Below, piece by piece: positions 20,078 through 29,293 of a DNA stretch of 64,000 nucleotides. The translations under genes and the position numbers were made by a program. The notes under the pieces were generated by a model that saw only the letters and a program-made list of their open reading frames with translations, was not told the origin of the DNA and made no database searches. The stretch's first letter is position 1. Each line of letters begins with the position of its first letter. This DNA comes from Halopseudomonas litoralis. GTDB taxonomy: Bacteria; Pseudomonadota; Gammaproteobacteria; Pseudomonadales; Pseudomonadaceae. Where the stretch lies: NCBI RefSeq assembly GCF_900105005.1, contig NZ_LT629748.1, forward strand, positions 3,224,001 through 3,288,000, given 5' to 3'.

Positions 20078-20872
20078 ATGACCAGCTTCAAGACAATCGA
20101 ACTCGAATACAGCGACAACGGCGTAGCAACCCTGTGGCTGAACCGGCCCGAACGCAACAACGCGTTCAATGCCGAGATGATCCGTGAGCTGCTGGCAGCC
20201 ATGGATGAGGTTCAGGCCGCCAAAGGGCTGCGGTTTCTCCTGCTGCGCGGGCGCGGCAAGCACTTTTCTGCCGGAGCCGATCTGGCCTGGATGCAGGAGT
20301 GCGCCAAGCTCGATTATCAGGCCAACCTGAGTGATGCCCGAGAACTTGGGCAACTGATGGCCAGTCTGGCGCAGCTCAGCCTGCCGACTCTGGCCGTGGT
20401 ACACGGGGCAGCCTTTGGTGGTGCGCTGGGTTTGATCAGTTGCTGCGATATCGCTATTGGCACCAACGACAGCCTGTATAGCCTGTCCGAGGTGCGTATC
20501 GGCTTGCTTCCCGCAGTCATCAGCCCCTATGTAGTGCAAGCCATCGGGCAACGGGCGGCGCGCCGCTACGCCCTGACCGCCGAGCGTTTCAGCGGTGAAC
20601 GGGCGCGGGAACTGGGATTGCTCGTCGAATGCTATCCGGCCGAGAAGCTGGACGTGGCGCTACAGGAGTGGGTCGATAACCTGCTGCTGAACAGCCCCCA
20701 GGCCATGAATGCGACCAAGGCGCTTATGCAGACCGTCAAGCACGGTGAACTGACCGGGGAAGTACGCAGTTATACCGAAGCGGCCATTGCCGGCATCCGG
20801 GTCAGCGCGGAAGGTCAGGAAGGCCTGAGCGCCTTTCTGGAAAAGCGCAAACCGGCATGGCAGCCAGACTGA
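20078..20872 (+). CDS. liuC: Methylglutaconyl-CoA hydratase (crotonase family)
   Basis: 264 residues from the ATG at 20078 (GAGAAAG upstream). A frame from a TTG at 20018 adds 20 poorly conserved residues and is rejected. The crotonase CoA-binding motif (HFSAGADLAWMQ) and VHGAAFGGALGLISCCDIAIG are present. Position 2 of the active site reads LSEVRIGLLPAVISPYV, as in 3-methylglutaconyl-CoA hydratases and AtuE/LiuC-type enzymes, where the first catalytic Glu of classical enoyl-CoA hydratase is replaced (GGALGL). It hydrates 3-methylglutaconyl-CoA to HMG-CoA. Gene position between the two carboxylase subunits is the standard liu order. Confidence 0.92.
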   Translation: MTSFKTIELEYSDNGVATLWLNRPERNNAFNAEMIRELLAAMDEVQAAKGLRFLLLRGRGKHFSAGADLAWMQECAKLDYQANLSDARELGQLMASLAQLSLPTLAVVHGAAFGGALGLISCCDIAIGTNDSLYSLSEVRIGLLPAVISPYVVQAIGQRAARRYALTAERFSGERARELGLLVECYPAEKLDVALQEWVDNLLLNSPQAMNATKALMQTVKHGELTGEVRSYTEAAIAGIRVSAEGQEGLSAFLEKRKPAWQPD

Positions 20873-20940
20873 GAGCTACCCGGTAAAGATAGTGAAAACC
20901 GAACAACATAAAACTTCGCCATGATGTGGGACGAACAAAA

Positions 20941-22884
20941 ATGATCAATACCCTGCTTATCGCCAACCGCGGCGAAATTGCCTGCCGGGTCATGCGCACC
21001 GCCAGCGAGATGGGCATTACCACTGTCGCCGTACACAGTGACGTTGACCGTCAGGCACAGCACGTCCTGCAAGCCGATATAGCCATCGGCCTTGGTGGCG
21101 CGAAACCAGCGGACAGCTATCTGCTGGTCGACAAGATTCTCGCCGCCGCCCACGCCAGCGGTGCCCAGGCGATTCATCCCGGCTACGGTTTTCTGTCCGA
21201 GAATGCCGGTTTTGCCCGTGCCTGCGAAGAGCAGGGCCTGATCTTCGTCGGGCCACCCGCCTCGGCCATCGATGCCATGGGCAGCAAATCAGCGGCCAAG
21301 GCGTTGATGGAAAAGGCCGGCGTGCCGCTGGTGCCCGGCTACCATGGCGACGAACAGGACCTGCAGACCTTCGTAACGGCTGCCGAGCGCATCGGCTACC
21401 CGGTGTTGCTCAAGGCAACCGCCGGTGGCGGCGGCAAAGGCATGAAGGTGGTCGAGCGCGAAGCGGATATGGCTGAAGCACTGGCGTCGGCGCAACGGGA
21501 GGCCCAGTCCTCCTTTGGCGATGCGCGCATGCTGGTGGAAAAATACGTGTTGCAGCCCCGACACGTGGAAATTCAGGTGTTTGCCGACCAGCACGGCAAT
21601 GGTGTGTACCTGAACGAACGCGATTGTTCGATCCAGCGCCGTCACCAGAAGGTGGTTGAGGAAGCCCCTGCACCAGGGCTTTCGCCCGAGCTGCGCAAGG
21701 CCATGGGCGATGCCGCGGTGACGGCCGCCCAGGCTATCGGCTACGTCGGTGCCGGCACGGTGGAGTTTCTGCTGGACGCGCGCGGCGAATTCTTTTTTAT
21801 GGAAATGAACACCCGCCTGCAGGTCGAGCATCCGGTCACCGAAGCCATCACCGGGCAGGATCTGGTTGCGTGGCAGCTGCGTGTGGCCCAGGGCGAAAAG
21901 CTCCCGCTGACCCAGGAGCAGGTCCCGCTGATGGGGCACGCCATTGAAGTGCGCCTGTACGCTGAAGATACCGACAACGACTTTCTCCCGGCCAGTGGCA
22001 CTTTGCAGCTGTATCGCGAGCCGCCCGCCGGCGAGGGCCGCCGCGTGGACAGCGGCGTTACCGAAGGCGACGTGGTCTCGCCTTTCTATGATCCAATGAT
22101 CGCCAAACTGATTGCCTGGGGCGAGACGCGGGAAGAAGCACGCCTGTCCCTGCTGGCCATGCTGCGCGAGACCGTGGTGGCTGGCGTGCAGACCAACCTG
22201 AAATTCCTGACCCGTATTCTGGCCCACCCCGCCTTCGCTCGGGCCGAACTGGACACCGGGTTTATCCCGCGTCATGCAGAACAATTGCTGCCCGCGCCTG
22301 AAGCACTCGACGACCGGTTCTGGCGCACCGCAGCGAAGGCCTGGTTGCTGGCGATGCCAGCCAACTCCTCCTCGGTGGCAGGCGACCCCTGGACTGGCCT
22401 GACCAGCTGGCGCGCCGGACTGCCCGCGCAGAGCCGCCTGCACCTGCGTTGCGGCGAACTGGACCAGCCGTTTGCCACCGTAGATATAACCGGTTGCTCG
22501 TATTGCCCGATCACCCAGACGCTGTTGATCACCGAGGAGCAGCAAACCCGCCGCCACCGTGTGCTGATCAGCGATGGCGCCCTGTATCTGCACTGGCTCA
22601 ACAGCTGGCAGCGGATCGATCGATTTGACCCGATTGCTGAAGTGGACCATTCCCACCAGCACGCCGGTGGTTTGCAGGCGCCGATGAATGGCAGCGTGGT
22701 GCGCGTCATGGTCGAGCCAGGCCAACAGGTCGAGGCTGGCGCCGTACTGCTGGTGCTCGAAGCGATGAAGATGGAACATAGCATTCGCGCAGCCGAAACC
22801 GGCACGGTGAAAGCAATCTTCTGCGCCGAAGGCGAGCTGATCGCCGAGGGCACCCTGCTGGTGGAAATGGAGGAAGCGCAATGA
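20941..22884 (+). CDS. liuD: Methylcrotonoyl-CoA carboxylase, biotin-containing (alpha) subunit
   Basis: 647 residues from the ATG at 20941 (the upstream alternative at 20926 adds five residues). The biotin-carboxylase domain covers about 1-450: [31 protein letters not shown] (ATP grasp), [21 protein letters not shown] and [15 protein letters not shown] linker of about 100 residues follows, then the biotinyl domain with EAMKMEH; the biotin lysine is K610. Carboxylates its own biotin with ATP and bicarbonate for transfer by LiuB. The last four bases (ATGA) overlap the start of liuE, indicating coupled translation. Confidence 0.95.
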   Translation: MINTLLIANRGEIACRVMRTASEMGITTVAVHSDVDRQAQHVLQADIAIGLGGAKPADSYLLVDKILAAAHASGAQAIHPGYGFLSENAGFARACEEQGLIFVGPPASAIDAMGSKSAAKALMEKAGVPLVPGYHGDEQDLQTFVTAAERIGYPVLLKATAGGGGKGMKVVEREADMAEALASAQREAQSSFGDARMLVEKYVLQPRHVEIQVFADQHGNGVYLNERDCSIQRRHQKVVEEAPAPGLSPELRKAMGDAAVTAAQAIGYVGAGTVEFLLDARGEFFFMEMNTRLQVEHPVTEAITGQDLVAWQLRVAQGEKLPLTQEQVPLMGHAIEVRLYAEDTDNDFLPASGTLQLYREPPAGEGRRVDSGVTEGDVVSPFYDPMIAKLIAWGETREEARLSLLAMLRETVVAGVQTNLKFLTRILAHPAFARAELDTGFIPRHAEQLLPAPEALDDRFWRTAAKAWLLAMPANSSSVAGDPWTGLTSWRAGLPAQSRLHLRCGELDQPFATVDITGCSYCPITQTLLITEEQQTRRHRVLISDGALYLHWLNSWQRIDRFDPIAEVDHSHQHAGGLQAPMNGSVVRVMVEPGQQVEAGAVLLVLEAMKMEHSIRAAETGTVKAIFCAEGELIAEGTLLVEMEEAQ

Positions 22885-23789
22885 GCCTGCCCGCCTCGGT
22901 CAAACTGGTCGAAGTAGGCGCGCGTGACGGCCTGCAGAATGAAGCCCAGCCGGTCAGCAACACTGACAAGATCCGTCTGATCGACGACCTGAGCAACGCC
23001 GGGGTGAGCTATATCGAAGTGGGCAGTTTCGTCTCGCCCAAGTGGGTCCCGCAGATGGCCGGCTCACAGGACGTATTTGCCGGAATTCAGCGGCGCTCGG
23101 GCACAACTTACGCGGCGCTCACGCCGAACCTGAAAGGTTTTGAATTGGCTCTACAAGCCGGCGCTGAAGAAGTGGCGGTGTTTGCCGCGGCCTCCGAGGG
23201 GTTTTCACAGCGCAATATCAACTGCTCGATCAGCGAAAGCATACAGCGTTTCGAACCCGTCATCAGCGCGGCAGCCGAAGCCGGCGTGCGGGTACGCGGC
23301 TATGTATCCTGCGTGCTGGGCTGCCCCTATGACGGCGAGATCGCCGCCAGCCAGGTGGCCGACGTAGCCCGCGAACTGCACGCCATGGGCTGCTACGAAA
23401 TCTCCTTGGGCGATACCATTGGCACCGGAACGCCCGGCGCCACGCGCAACCTGTTTGAAACCGTTGCGCAGCATATTCCCCGTGATCAACTGGCCGGCCA
23501 TTTTCACGATACCTACGGGCAGGCGCTGGCCAATATTTACGCGGGACTGTTGGAAGGCATCCAGGTATTCGACAGTTCGGTTGCCGGCCTTGGCGGGTGC
23601 CCCTACGCCAAGGGCGCCACCGGCAATGTCGCCACCGAAGACGTTCTCTACATGCTCAATGGCCTGGGTATCCACACTGGAATAGACCTGGACGCGCTGA
23701 TTCAGGCCGGGAACCGCATTAGCAGGTTGTTGAACCGGCCGTCCGGCTCGCGTGTTGCCAAAGCCAAAAGCAGTCAGCTCGATCAATGA
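22881..23789 (+). CDS. liuE: Hydroxymethylglutaryl-CoA lyase
   Basis: 302 residues, normal for bacterial HMG-CoA lyases. The DRE-TIM motif region [10 protein letters not shown] (about 12-21), metal-site [12 protein letters not shown] (about 213) and the catalytic-cysteine signature [19 protein letters not shown] (about 240) are intact. It cleaves HMG-CoA to acetoacetate and acetyl-CoA, ending the leucine pathway. Overlaps liuD by 4 bp. The next gene, 36 bp on, encodes the CoA-transferase that would activate the acetoacetate produced here. Confidence 0.95.
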   Translation: MSLPASVKLVEVGARDGLQNEAQPVSNTDKIRLIDDLSNAGVSYIEVGSFVSPKWVPQMAGSQDVFAGIQRRSGTTYAALTPNLKGFELALQAGAEEVAVFAAASEGFSQRNINCSISESIQRFEPVISAAAEAGVRVRGYVSCVLGCPYDGEIAASQVADVARELHAMGCYEISLGDTIGTGTPGATRNLFETVAQHIPRDQLAGHFHDTYGQALANIYAGLLEGIQVFDSSVAGLGGCPYAKGATGNVATEDVLYMLNGLGIHTGIDLDALIQAGNRISRLLNRPSGSRVAKAKSSQLDQ

Positions 23790-23825
23790 CGAAACACTTT
23801 AACGGGAAGAGGAGCATCTATAACA

Positions 23826-24524
23826 ATGAACAAAATCTATCCTAACGCCCGGGAGGCTCTCGCCGGGCTTGTCGACGACGGCATGACACTGGCGGTCGGC
23901 GGGTTCGGGTTGTGCGGTATTCCCGAAGCGTTGATCGAAGCCCTGCGCGATACGCAGAAGAAGGATCTTACCGTTATCAGCAATAACGCTGGTGTTGACG
24001 GTTTCGGGCTTGGGCTGCTGCTTGAATCCCGCCAGATTCGCAAGATGGTCTCGTCCTATGTGGGCGAGAACAAAGAGTTCGAGCGCCAGTACCTTTCAGG
24101 CGAGTTGGAACTCGAATTTACTCCCCAAGGCACACTTGCAGAAAAGCTTCGGGCTGGCGGTGCTGGTATTCCGGCTTTTTATACCAAAACCGGCTACGGC
24201 ACGCTGATCGCCGAGGGCAAGGAATCCCGCCAGTTCAACGGCGAGTGGTACGTCATGGAAACCTCCCTGACGGCCGATGTGGCGCTGGTCAAAGCCTGGA
24301 AGGCTGATAAATCCGGCAATCTGGTTTTCAACAAGACCGCGCGCAACTTCAATCCCCTGGCCGCTACGGCCGGCAAGATCTGCATTGTCGAGGTCGAGGA
24401 AATCGTCGAAACCGGCGCGCTCGATCCCGATCAGGTTCACCTGCCGGGAATCTATGTGCAGCGGATTGTGCTCAATGCCAATCCGGAAAAACGTATCGAA
24501 AAACGTACCACACGGAGCGCTTGA
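23826..24524 (+). CDS. scoA: 3-oxoacid CoA-transferase, subunit A
   Basis: 232 residues. The N-terminal glycine-rich motif [16 protein letters not shown] (about 24-40) and [18 protein letters not shown] are typical of the A subunit of succinyl-CoA:3-oxoacid CoA-transferase; the related acetate- and oxoadipate-CoA-transferases are close relatives. GAGGAG precedes the ATG. It works as a heterodimer or heterotetramer with the product of the next gene, moving CoA from succinyl-CoA to acetoacetate. The placement directly after HMG-CoA lyase supports acetoacetate as substrate. Confidence 0.9.
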   Translation: MNKIYPNAREALAGLVDDGMTLAVGGFGLCGIPEALIEALRDTQKKDLTVISNNAGVDGFGLGLLLESRQIRKMVSSYVGENKEFERQYLSGELELEFTPQGTLAEKLRAGGAGIPAFYTKTGYGTLIAEGKESRQFNGEWYVMETSLTADVALVKAWKADKSGNLVFNKTARNFNPLAATAGKICIVEVEEIVETGALDPDQVHLPGIYVQRIVLNANPEKRIEKRTTRSA

Positions 24525-24526
24525 TC

Positions 24527-25177
24527 ATGGCTTGGACACGCGAACAAATGGCGCAACGAGCTGCTCAGGAACTGGCTGACGGCTTCTACGTAAACCTTGG
24601 CATCGGGCTACCAACATTGGTAGCCAACTATATCCCCGAGGGAATGGATGTATGGCTGCAGAGCGAAAACGGTCTGCTCGGCATTGGCCCCTTCCCGGAG
24701 GAAGACAAGGTCGATCCGGATCTGATAAACGCAGGGAAGCAGACTGTTACCAGCCTGCCCGGCAGCAGCTTCTTCGACAACGCAGACTCCTTCGCAATGA
24801 TCCGTGGCGGACATATCAACCTGGCGATTTTGGGTGCGATGCAGGTGTCGGAGAAGGGTGATCTGGCCAACTGGATGATCCCTGGCAAGATGGTCAAGGG
24901 TATGGGCGGCGCGATGGATTTGGTCGCCGGCGTCAAGCGCGTCGTGGTGCTGATGGAGCACAACGCCAAGGACGGCAGCCCGAAGATTCTCAAGCAGTGC
25001 GAACTGCCGCTCACAGGCCTGGGTGTGGTCACCCGGATCATCACCGACCTCGCCGTGCTGGACATTACCGACGCCGGCCTGGAGCTACTCGAACTGGCAC
25101 CCGGTATCACCGTCCAGGCATTGCAGGAAGCCACCGGCTGCCCGGTATTGACCGAGCAATATCAAAGCAAGTACTAG
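24527..25177 (+). CDS. scoB: 3-oxoacid CoA-transferase, subunit B
   Basis: 216 residues from the ATG at 24527, two bases after the stop of the A-subunit gene. The catalytic glutamate is E47 in [12 protein letters not shown], the SENG signature of class I CoA-transferases; [28 protein letters not shown] (split) and [13 protein letters not shown] also match. Forms the active enzyme with subunit A. The following 130 bp contain a terminator-like hairpin immediately in front of the thiolase gene. Confidence 0.92.
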   Translation: MAWTREQMAQRAAQELADGFYVNLGIGLPTLVANYIPEGMDVWLQSENGLLGIGPFPEEDKVDPDLINAGKQTVTSLPGSSFFDNADSFAMIRGGHINLAILGAMQVSEKGDLANWMIPGKMVKGMGGAMDLVAGVKRVVVLMEHNAKDGSPKILKQCELPLTGLGVVTRIITDLAVLDITDAGLELLELAPGITVQALQEATGCPVLTEQYQSKY

Positions 25178-25258
25178 GCCGCCCTACCAGGTAAGGCTTT
25201 ACTGGTTTCCGGAGTAGCTGACCAAGCTGCCCTGGGAGTGCTGCCCGTTGAAGGTTTT

Positions 25259-25294
25259 ACGTGGCTTTCCATTGCGGGTAGCCACGTTTTTTTT
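25259..25294 (+). terminator. Rho-independent terminator or attenuator abutting the thiolase RBS
   Basis: An 8-bp perfect stem (ACGTGGCT at 25259-25266 with AGCCACGT at 25280-25287), a 13-nt loop and a run of eight T (25287-25294). The T-run is followed at once by GGAG (25295-25298), the ribosome-binding site of the thiolase gene starting at 25307. There is no room for a promoter between hairpin and gene, so it may attenuate read-through rather than end the operon. Confidence 0.75.
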
Positions 25295-25306
25295 GGAGAA
25301 AAGATC

Positions 25307-26488
25307 ATGCAAGACGTCGTCATTGTCGCAGCAACGCGTACCGCCATCGGGAGTTTTCAAGGCGCGCTGGCCAACGTGCCTGCCGTTGAACTGGGCGCCA
25401 CCGTTATCCGCTCGTTAATAAGCAGCACCGGCCTGGATGCCAGCCAGGTGGATGAAGTCATCCTCGGCCAGGTGCTGTCTGCCGGCTGCGGCCAGAACCC
25501 GGCCCGGCAATCGGCGATCAATGCCGGCCTGCCGTTCAGCACCCCGGCGCTGACGCTGAACAAGCTGTGCGGCTCCGGCCTCAAGGCCGTGCACATGGCG
25601 ATCCAGGCGATCCGCTGTGGCGACGCCGAGATCATCATTGCCGGCGGTATGGAAAGCATGAGCCTGGCGCCCTACGTGCTGCCCAAGGCGCGCACCGGCC
25701 TGCGCATGGGCCATGCCCAGCTCGAAGACAGCCTGCTGAAAGACGGCTTGACCGACGCCTTCAACGATTACCACATGGGCATCACCGCCGAGAACCTGGC
25801 AAGCCAGTATCAGGTCAGCCGTGAGGATCAGGACGCCTACGCCCTGCTCTCTCAGCAGCGCGCCAATGCGGCAATCAGTGCCGGACGCTTTCAGGATGAA
25901 ATCACCCCGGTGATGATTCCCCAGCGCAAGGGCAATCCCGTTGCCTTCGATACCGACGAGCAACCCAGAGCCGACACCTCTGAAGACAGCTTGGCGGGTC
26001 TGCGTCCGGCATTTAAAAAAGACGGCAGCGTCACCGCCGGCAACGCCTCGACCCTGAATGACGGCGCAGCGGCAGTCATGCTCATGACGGCGGACAAGGC
26101 GAAGACGCTGAATCTGCCGGTGCTGGCTCGTATCAAGGGCTATGCCAGCGCAGCGGTCGATCCGGCGATCATGGGTATCGGACCGGTGCCCGCCAGCAAG
26201 AAATGCCTCAGTAAAGCCGGCTGGTCTATCGCGGAACTGGACCTGATCGAAGCCAACGAGGCCTTCGCCGCCCAGTGCCTGTCGGTCGGCAAGGAACTGG
26301 AATGGGACGTGTCGAAGGTCAACGTCAACGGTGGCGCTATCGCCCTGGGGCATCCCATTGGTGCATCCGGCTGCCGTGTGTTGGTAACCCTGCTCTATGA
26401 AATGGCGCGGCGTGATGCCAAGAAAGGATTGGCGACGCTGTGTATCGGTGGTGGACAAGGTGTTGCGCTGGCAGTCGAGCGCGATTGA
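25307..26488 (+). CDS. atoB: Acetyl-CoA C-acetyltransferase (thiolase)
   Basis: 393 residues from the ATG at 25307 (GGAG upstream); a longer frame from 25238 would run through the terminator-like hairpin and is rejected. The three catalytic elements of degradative and biosynthetic thiolases are present: C88 in [10 protein letters not shown], His in [14 protein letters not shown] and the C-terminal Cys in [10 protein letters not shown]. The [13 protein letters not shown] wording and length match acetoacetyl-CoA thiolases. It would split acetoacetyl-CoA from the CoA-transferase into two acetyl-CoA, completing the pathway begun at 13599. Confidence 0.93.
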   Translation: MQDVVIVAATRTAIGSFQGALANVPAVELGATVIRSLISSTGLDASQVDEVILGQVLSAGCGQNPARQSAINAGLPFSTPALTLNKLCGSGLKAVHMAIQAIRCGDAEIIIAGGMESMSLAPYVLPKARTGLRMGHAQLEDSLLKDGLTDAFNDYHMGITAENLASQYQVSREDQDAYALLSQQRANAAISAGRFQDEITPVMIPQRKGNPVAFDTDEQPRADTSEDSLAGLRPAFKKDGSVTAGNASTLNDGAAAVMLMTADKAKTLNLPVLARIKGYASAAVDPAIMGIGPVPASKKCLSKAGWSIAELDLIEANEAFAAQCLSVGKELEWDVSKVNVNGGAIALGHPIGASGCRVLVTLLYEMARRDAKKGLATLCIGGGQGVALAVERD

Positions 26489-26659
26489 TCGGAGCGGGTG
26501 CTGAGGTTGAGTCGACCAAAGCGCCCATTTCCCCTGTATTGCCGAGCCTGTGACTTGCCTCTTTTAGCGATTCTGACCTTTCTACTCCAGGCTCCGAAAT
26601 GCCCATGGAGACCAGATCAGAACGCCATAACTCACGCAAGCAACCACACTGGCATTCTT

Positions 26660-26688
26660 TTGACAGAATGCGAATCTTATTACAGAAT
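26660..26688 (+). promoter_or_regulatory. Candidate promoter with ACAGAAT direct repeat (copy 1)
   Basis: A perfect -35 box TTGACA (26660-26665) stands 17 bp before CAGAAT (26683-26688), a usable -10. ACAGAAT occurs at 26663-26669 and 26682-26688, 19 bp apart, so the repeat overlaps both promoter elements. The same arrangement with the same spacings precedes the paralogous gene at 33467, which argues for function. Confidence 0.55.
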
Positions 26689-26780
26689 ACCAGTCTACCT
26701 CAGCGCAACGATACATCCTCAAACCGGGCCACTAGCCCAGTCGACTCGCGAACACCGCAGCATCGACAAAGGAGACAATA

Positions 26781-27707
26781 ATGAAAGCAGCTGTCATTAC
26801 TGAACGCGGCGCAACGCCCGTCATGCAGGAATTCAAGAAACCGACTCCCCAGGAAGGCGCCGTACTTATTCATGTCGATACCGCCGGCCTGGGTGGCTGG
26901 GACGTACTCGGGGCCTATCGGTTAGGCGTCGAGTATCCCTGCGTGATTCGCGGCGAAGGGGTAGGCCGCACTGATGATGGAAGACGGGTTTATTTCGGCG
27001 AACGCTCAGTGCTTCCGTTTGGCGCTTGGGCGGAGCAAACAGTAGTTCCCGCGGAAGAAGTCTGGGATGTGCCGGACCACATCGATGATCGCACGGCTAT
27101 TACCATGGGGATCGCGGCCACAGGCGCGCTGGTTCCGCTGGAAGCAGCCAGTATCCAGCCAGGTGAAAACGTTCTGATCCTGGGCGGTACCGGCACGCTC
27201 GGCCAGATTGCTTTGCAGTTGGCACGCTACCTTGGGGCTGGCAGGGTCGTCGCAGCAGGCCGAAGCGAGAAGGCTCTGGCCCGGCTGACGGAACGTGGTA
27301 TCGCCGATGCAACAGTCTGTCTGAAAGGCGACGACACTGACGTTGCGGCGCTGAAAAAGGAAGCTGGCGACGGTTTCGACGTGGTGCTCGACCTGGTATG
27401 CGGACAGCCCATGCTCAATGCATTAAAAGCGGCGCGCTGGGGCGCCAGGATCATGACCATCGGGACCGGAGCCGGTCGTCAGGTCAATCTCGATATCGCC
27501 GATCTACTGTTCAAAACGCTTTCCTGCATCGGCACTGGCCAACGCCCCCCTGCAGACCGCCGCCAGATTTGGGAACGCCTTCTCACCATCGCAACCGAGC
27601 AGAACATTTCCGTGGATTATTCCGAGTTTGCCTTTGATGACTCGCCCCAAGCCTGGACGTCCCAGGTCGACGGTCCACACGCCAAGATCTACGCCAAAGT
27701 CAGATAG
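26781..27707 (+). CDS. Zinc-independent quinone oxidoreductase-like MDR protein (copy 1)
   Basis: 308 residues of the medium-chain dehydrogenase/reductase superfamily. It has an N-terminal GroES-like domain (GLGGWDVLGAYRLG, CVIRGEGVG), then a Rossmann domain with ILGGTGTLGQIALQLARYLGAGRVVAAGRS (near 133-162, split), the NADP(H)-type quinone reductase plan. Structural and catalytic zinc cysteines are missing. Likely reaction: NADPH-dependent reduction of a quinone or enone; substrate unknown. AGGAG lies before the ATG. More than 80% of residues match the frameshifted copy at 33467 over the shared C-terminal part. It is followed by an intrinsic terminator, so it is probably monocistronic. Confidence 0.88.
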   Translation: MKAAVITERGATPVMQEFKKPTPQEGAVLIHVDTAGLGGWDVLGAYRLGVEYPCVIRGEGVGRTDDGRRVYFGERSVLPFGAWAEQTVVPAEEVWDVPDHIDDRTAITMGIAATGALVPLEAASIQPGENVLILGGTGTLGQIALQLARYLGAGRVVAAGRSEKALARLTERGIADATVCLKGDDTDVAALKKEAGDGFDVVLDLVCGQPMLNALKAARWGARIMTIGTGAGRQVNLDIADLLFKTLSCIGTGQRPPADRRQIWERLLTIATEQNISVDYSEFAFDDSPQAWTSQVDGPHAKIYAKVR

Positions 27708-27750
27708 CTAGGTGCGTAACTGGGACGCATTCGGTTGATGATTCCCCCTG

Positions 27751-27787
27751 GGAAGGACGAGCTTTTTAAGCAGATCCTTCCTTTTTT
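27751..27787 (+). terminator. Rho-independent terminator after the first MDR gene
   Basis: GGAAGGA (27751-27757) pairs with TCCTTCC (27775-27781) across a 17-nt loop and is followed by six T. It lies between the convergent MDR gene (stop at 27707) and the leftward ferredoxin gene (stop at 27808). Confidence 0.65.
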
Positions 27788-27807
27788 ATCTGCGTAATCC
27801 CCTGGTC

Positions 27808-28131
27808 TCAAATCTGGGTTGGAGGAAACGTCACCGCCATCCCCTCATGTTCGGCCTGCAAGGTTACACAGCAGCCCAGCCGGCTCTGGGCAAGCCGGGG
27901 AGCCGCGACCCCTTCAAGCATGTCGTCTTCCATGCCATCCATTTCCGGCAACCGATCCAGCCACGACTCGTCAATATAAACGTGGCAGGTGGCGCACTGG
28001 CACGCCCCTCCACAATCACCCAGGATCCCTTCCAGACCGTGATTGGCCGCAACCTGCATGAGCGTCTGGCCCGCAGCGGCTTCTACAACCTGTTGACGAT
28101 CATCTGAAAAATTGAAAATTACAGTTGGCAT
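27808..28131 (-). CDS. Adrenodoxin-type [2Fe-2S] ferredoxin
   Basis: 107 residues from the ATG at 28129-28131; a longer frame to 28176 adds 15 atypical residues. Cluster ligands follow the C-x5-C-x2-C pattern at C40, C46 and C49, with the fourth at C87 (RLGCCV). The acidic MDGMEDDMLEG helix matches the partner-binding region of adrenodoxin/putidaredoxin-type ferredoxins that serve oxygenases. It is divergent from the Rieske-family pair starting at 28331, across a 199-bp region with a perfect inverted repeat. It is therefore the probable electron donor to that oxygenase. No ferredoxin reductase is encoded nearby. Confidence 0.92.
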   Translation of the reverse strand: MPTVIFNFSDDRQQVVEAAAGQTLMQVAANHGLEGILGDCGGACQCATCHVYIDESWLDRLPEMDGMEDDMLEGVAAPRLAQSRLGCCVTLQAEHEGMAVTFPPTQI

Positions 28132-28208
28132 TGGGGCTCTCCGCGCCTGACGGCTTCCGGTAACTGGGTAATTCATGATGCCTTAAGAAATCGCCGATTT
28201 GAACATTT

Positions 28209-28240
28209 TTAAAATATCTGTCTATTTTAATTTGATCAAA
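28209..28240. promoter_or_regulatory. Candidate operator in the ferredoxin/Rieske divergent promoter region
   Basis: TTAAAATA (28209-28216) and TATTTTAA (28223-28230) form a perfect 8-bp inverted repeat with a 6-bp spacer, immediately followed by the palindrome TTTGATCAAA (28231-28240). The 199-bp gap is strongly AT-rich against its flanks and must carry both divergent promoters. Confidence 0.45.
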
Positions 28241-28330
28241 ATGCCGAGCCAGCCTAAAGTATTTTCAGGCATTTTCCGCAAGGCGAAGGCCGCACATAAC
28301 ACCAAAACAACAATAACGAGGTAAACCCTG

Positions 28331-29272
28331 ATGGTTAATAGCGCTTGGTGGGCTTCGGCTTTATCCGAGGCCGTAAACAATGAAAAGCCCCTGGCAGTTG
28401 TCTGCAATGGCGAGGAGCTAGCCCTGTTTCGGGATGGGCAAGGTCAGGCGTTTGCATTGGAAGACCGCTGCCCCCACCGCCGCGTGCCCCTATCCCTTGG
28501 CTGCGTTATAGAGAGCGGAATCCAGTGTGGCTACCATGGCTGGACATTTGACGGCGCCAGCGGCGCTTGCACGACGATACCCAACCTGCACGCCAATGAA
28601 CGAGTGCCTGCCCGATATGCGGCGCGACCCTACCCTGTGGCTGAGCGAAACGGATTTGTTCACGTCTGGTTAGGGGAAGGTGAGCCGAATGAGTCGGTGC
28701 CTGCGGCAACTTATCAGCCTGAAGGTTGCGAATATACCGGCGCGGGCACCATCAGTATTCTGCACGAGGAATATCTTGCCGCAATGCTCGATGGGCCCCA
28801 CTGCCTGATCAGTTTTGACGCGGTAAAGATGACTGACTTCTTTTTGGGCGATCCCCGTCTGCAGGATGACCATCTGGTTCTTGACCGAGGCGCAGTCTGG
28901 TCAACCAGGGTGCTGCCGCCGCAGTTCGTTGTCGACTATCCCCTGATCGTCCGTACGTCTGTTCCTGTGCGCGGAGGCGACATTCGCGTTGACCTTCTCA
29001 CCGAACAGGAAGCGCCGTTGTGCACCGTTTTCATTGCCTCGGGGGCCAACCGACGCGGTACCACCAGTATCTGTTGGCGAGGCTTCCTGCCCCAGAGTGA
29101 TGTCAGCCACGTACCGCTGCGCTGGAGGGTGGCACGCAAAATGAAACGCCCGCCCTTCCGAGTGCACACTCAGGTTGACGGCAAGCTCCTAGCCGCTCTG
29201 CTGGAAGCACCCTCCCGTGATCTGGCAAGGCTACATGACTCGTCACTAATCCCCCTACGTGCCGCCGTCTGA
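28331..29272 (+). CDS. Rieske-oxygenase-family protein with intact Rieske site and defective mononuclear-iron site
   Basis: 313 residues; GAGG precedes the ATG. An N-terminal Rieske domain has all four ligands: C47, H49, C66 and H69 (CPHRR and CGYHGW). The C-terminal half follows the VanA/KshA-type oxygenase plan, but the mononuclear-iron motif is damaged. Where N-x2-D-x2-H-x4-H is expected, A151, D154, H157 and F162 are seen, so the second His ligand is a Phe; D283 may be the carboxylate ligand. On its own it should not hold a normal 2-His-1-carboxylate iron. The next gene has exactly the opposite defect, so this protein is inferred to be the electron-transfer subunit of a two-protein oxygenase. 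Confidence 0.88.
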   Translation: MVNSAWWASALSEAVNNEKPLAVVCNGEELALFRDGQGQAFALEDRCPHRRVPLSLGCVIESGIQCGYHGWTFDGASGACTTIPNLHANERVPARYAARPYPVAERNGFVHVWLGEGEPNESVPAATYQPEGCEYTGAGTISILHEEYLAAMLDGPHCLISFDAVKMTDFFLGDPRLQDDHLVLDRGAVWSTRVLPPQFVVDYPLIVRTSVPVRGGDIRVDLLTEQEAPLCTVFIASGANRRGTTSICWRGFLPQSDVSHVPLRWRVARKMKRPPFRVHTQVDGKLLAALLEAPSRDLARLHDSSLIPLRAAV

Positions 29273-29293
29273 ATGCTGCCAGGAGAATTCAAA

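Noticed and set aside
21289..22881. Open frame of 530 codons opposite liuD
   Set aside because: Mirror of a certain biotin carboxylase gene; no signature.
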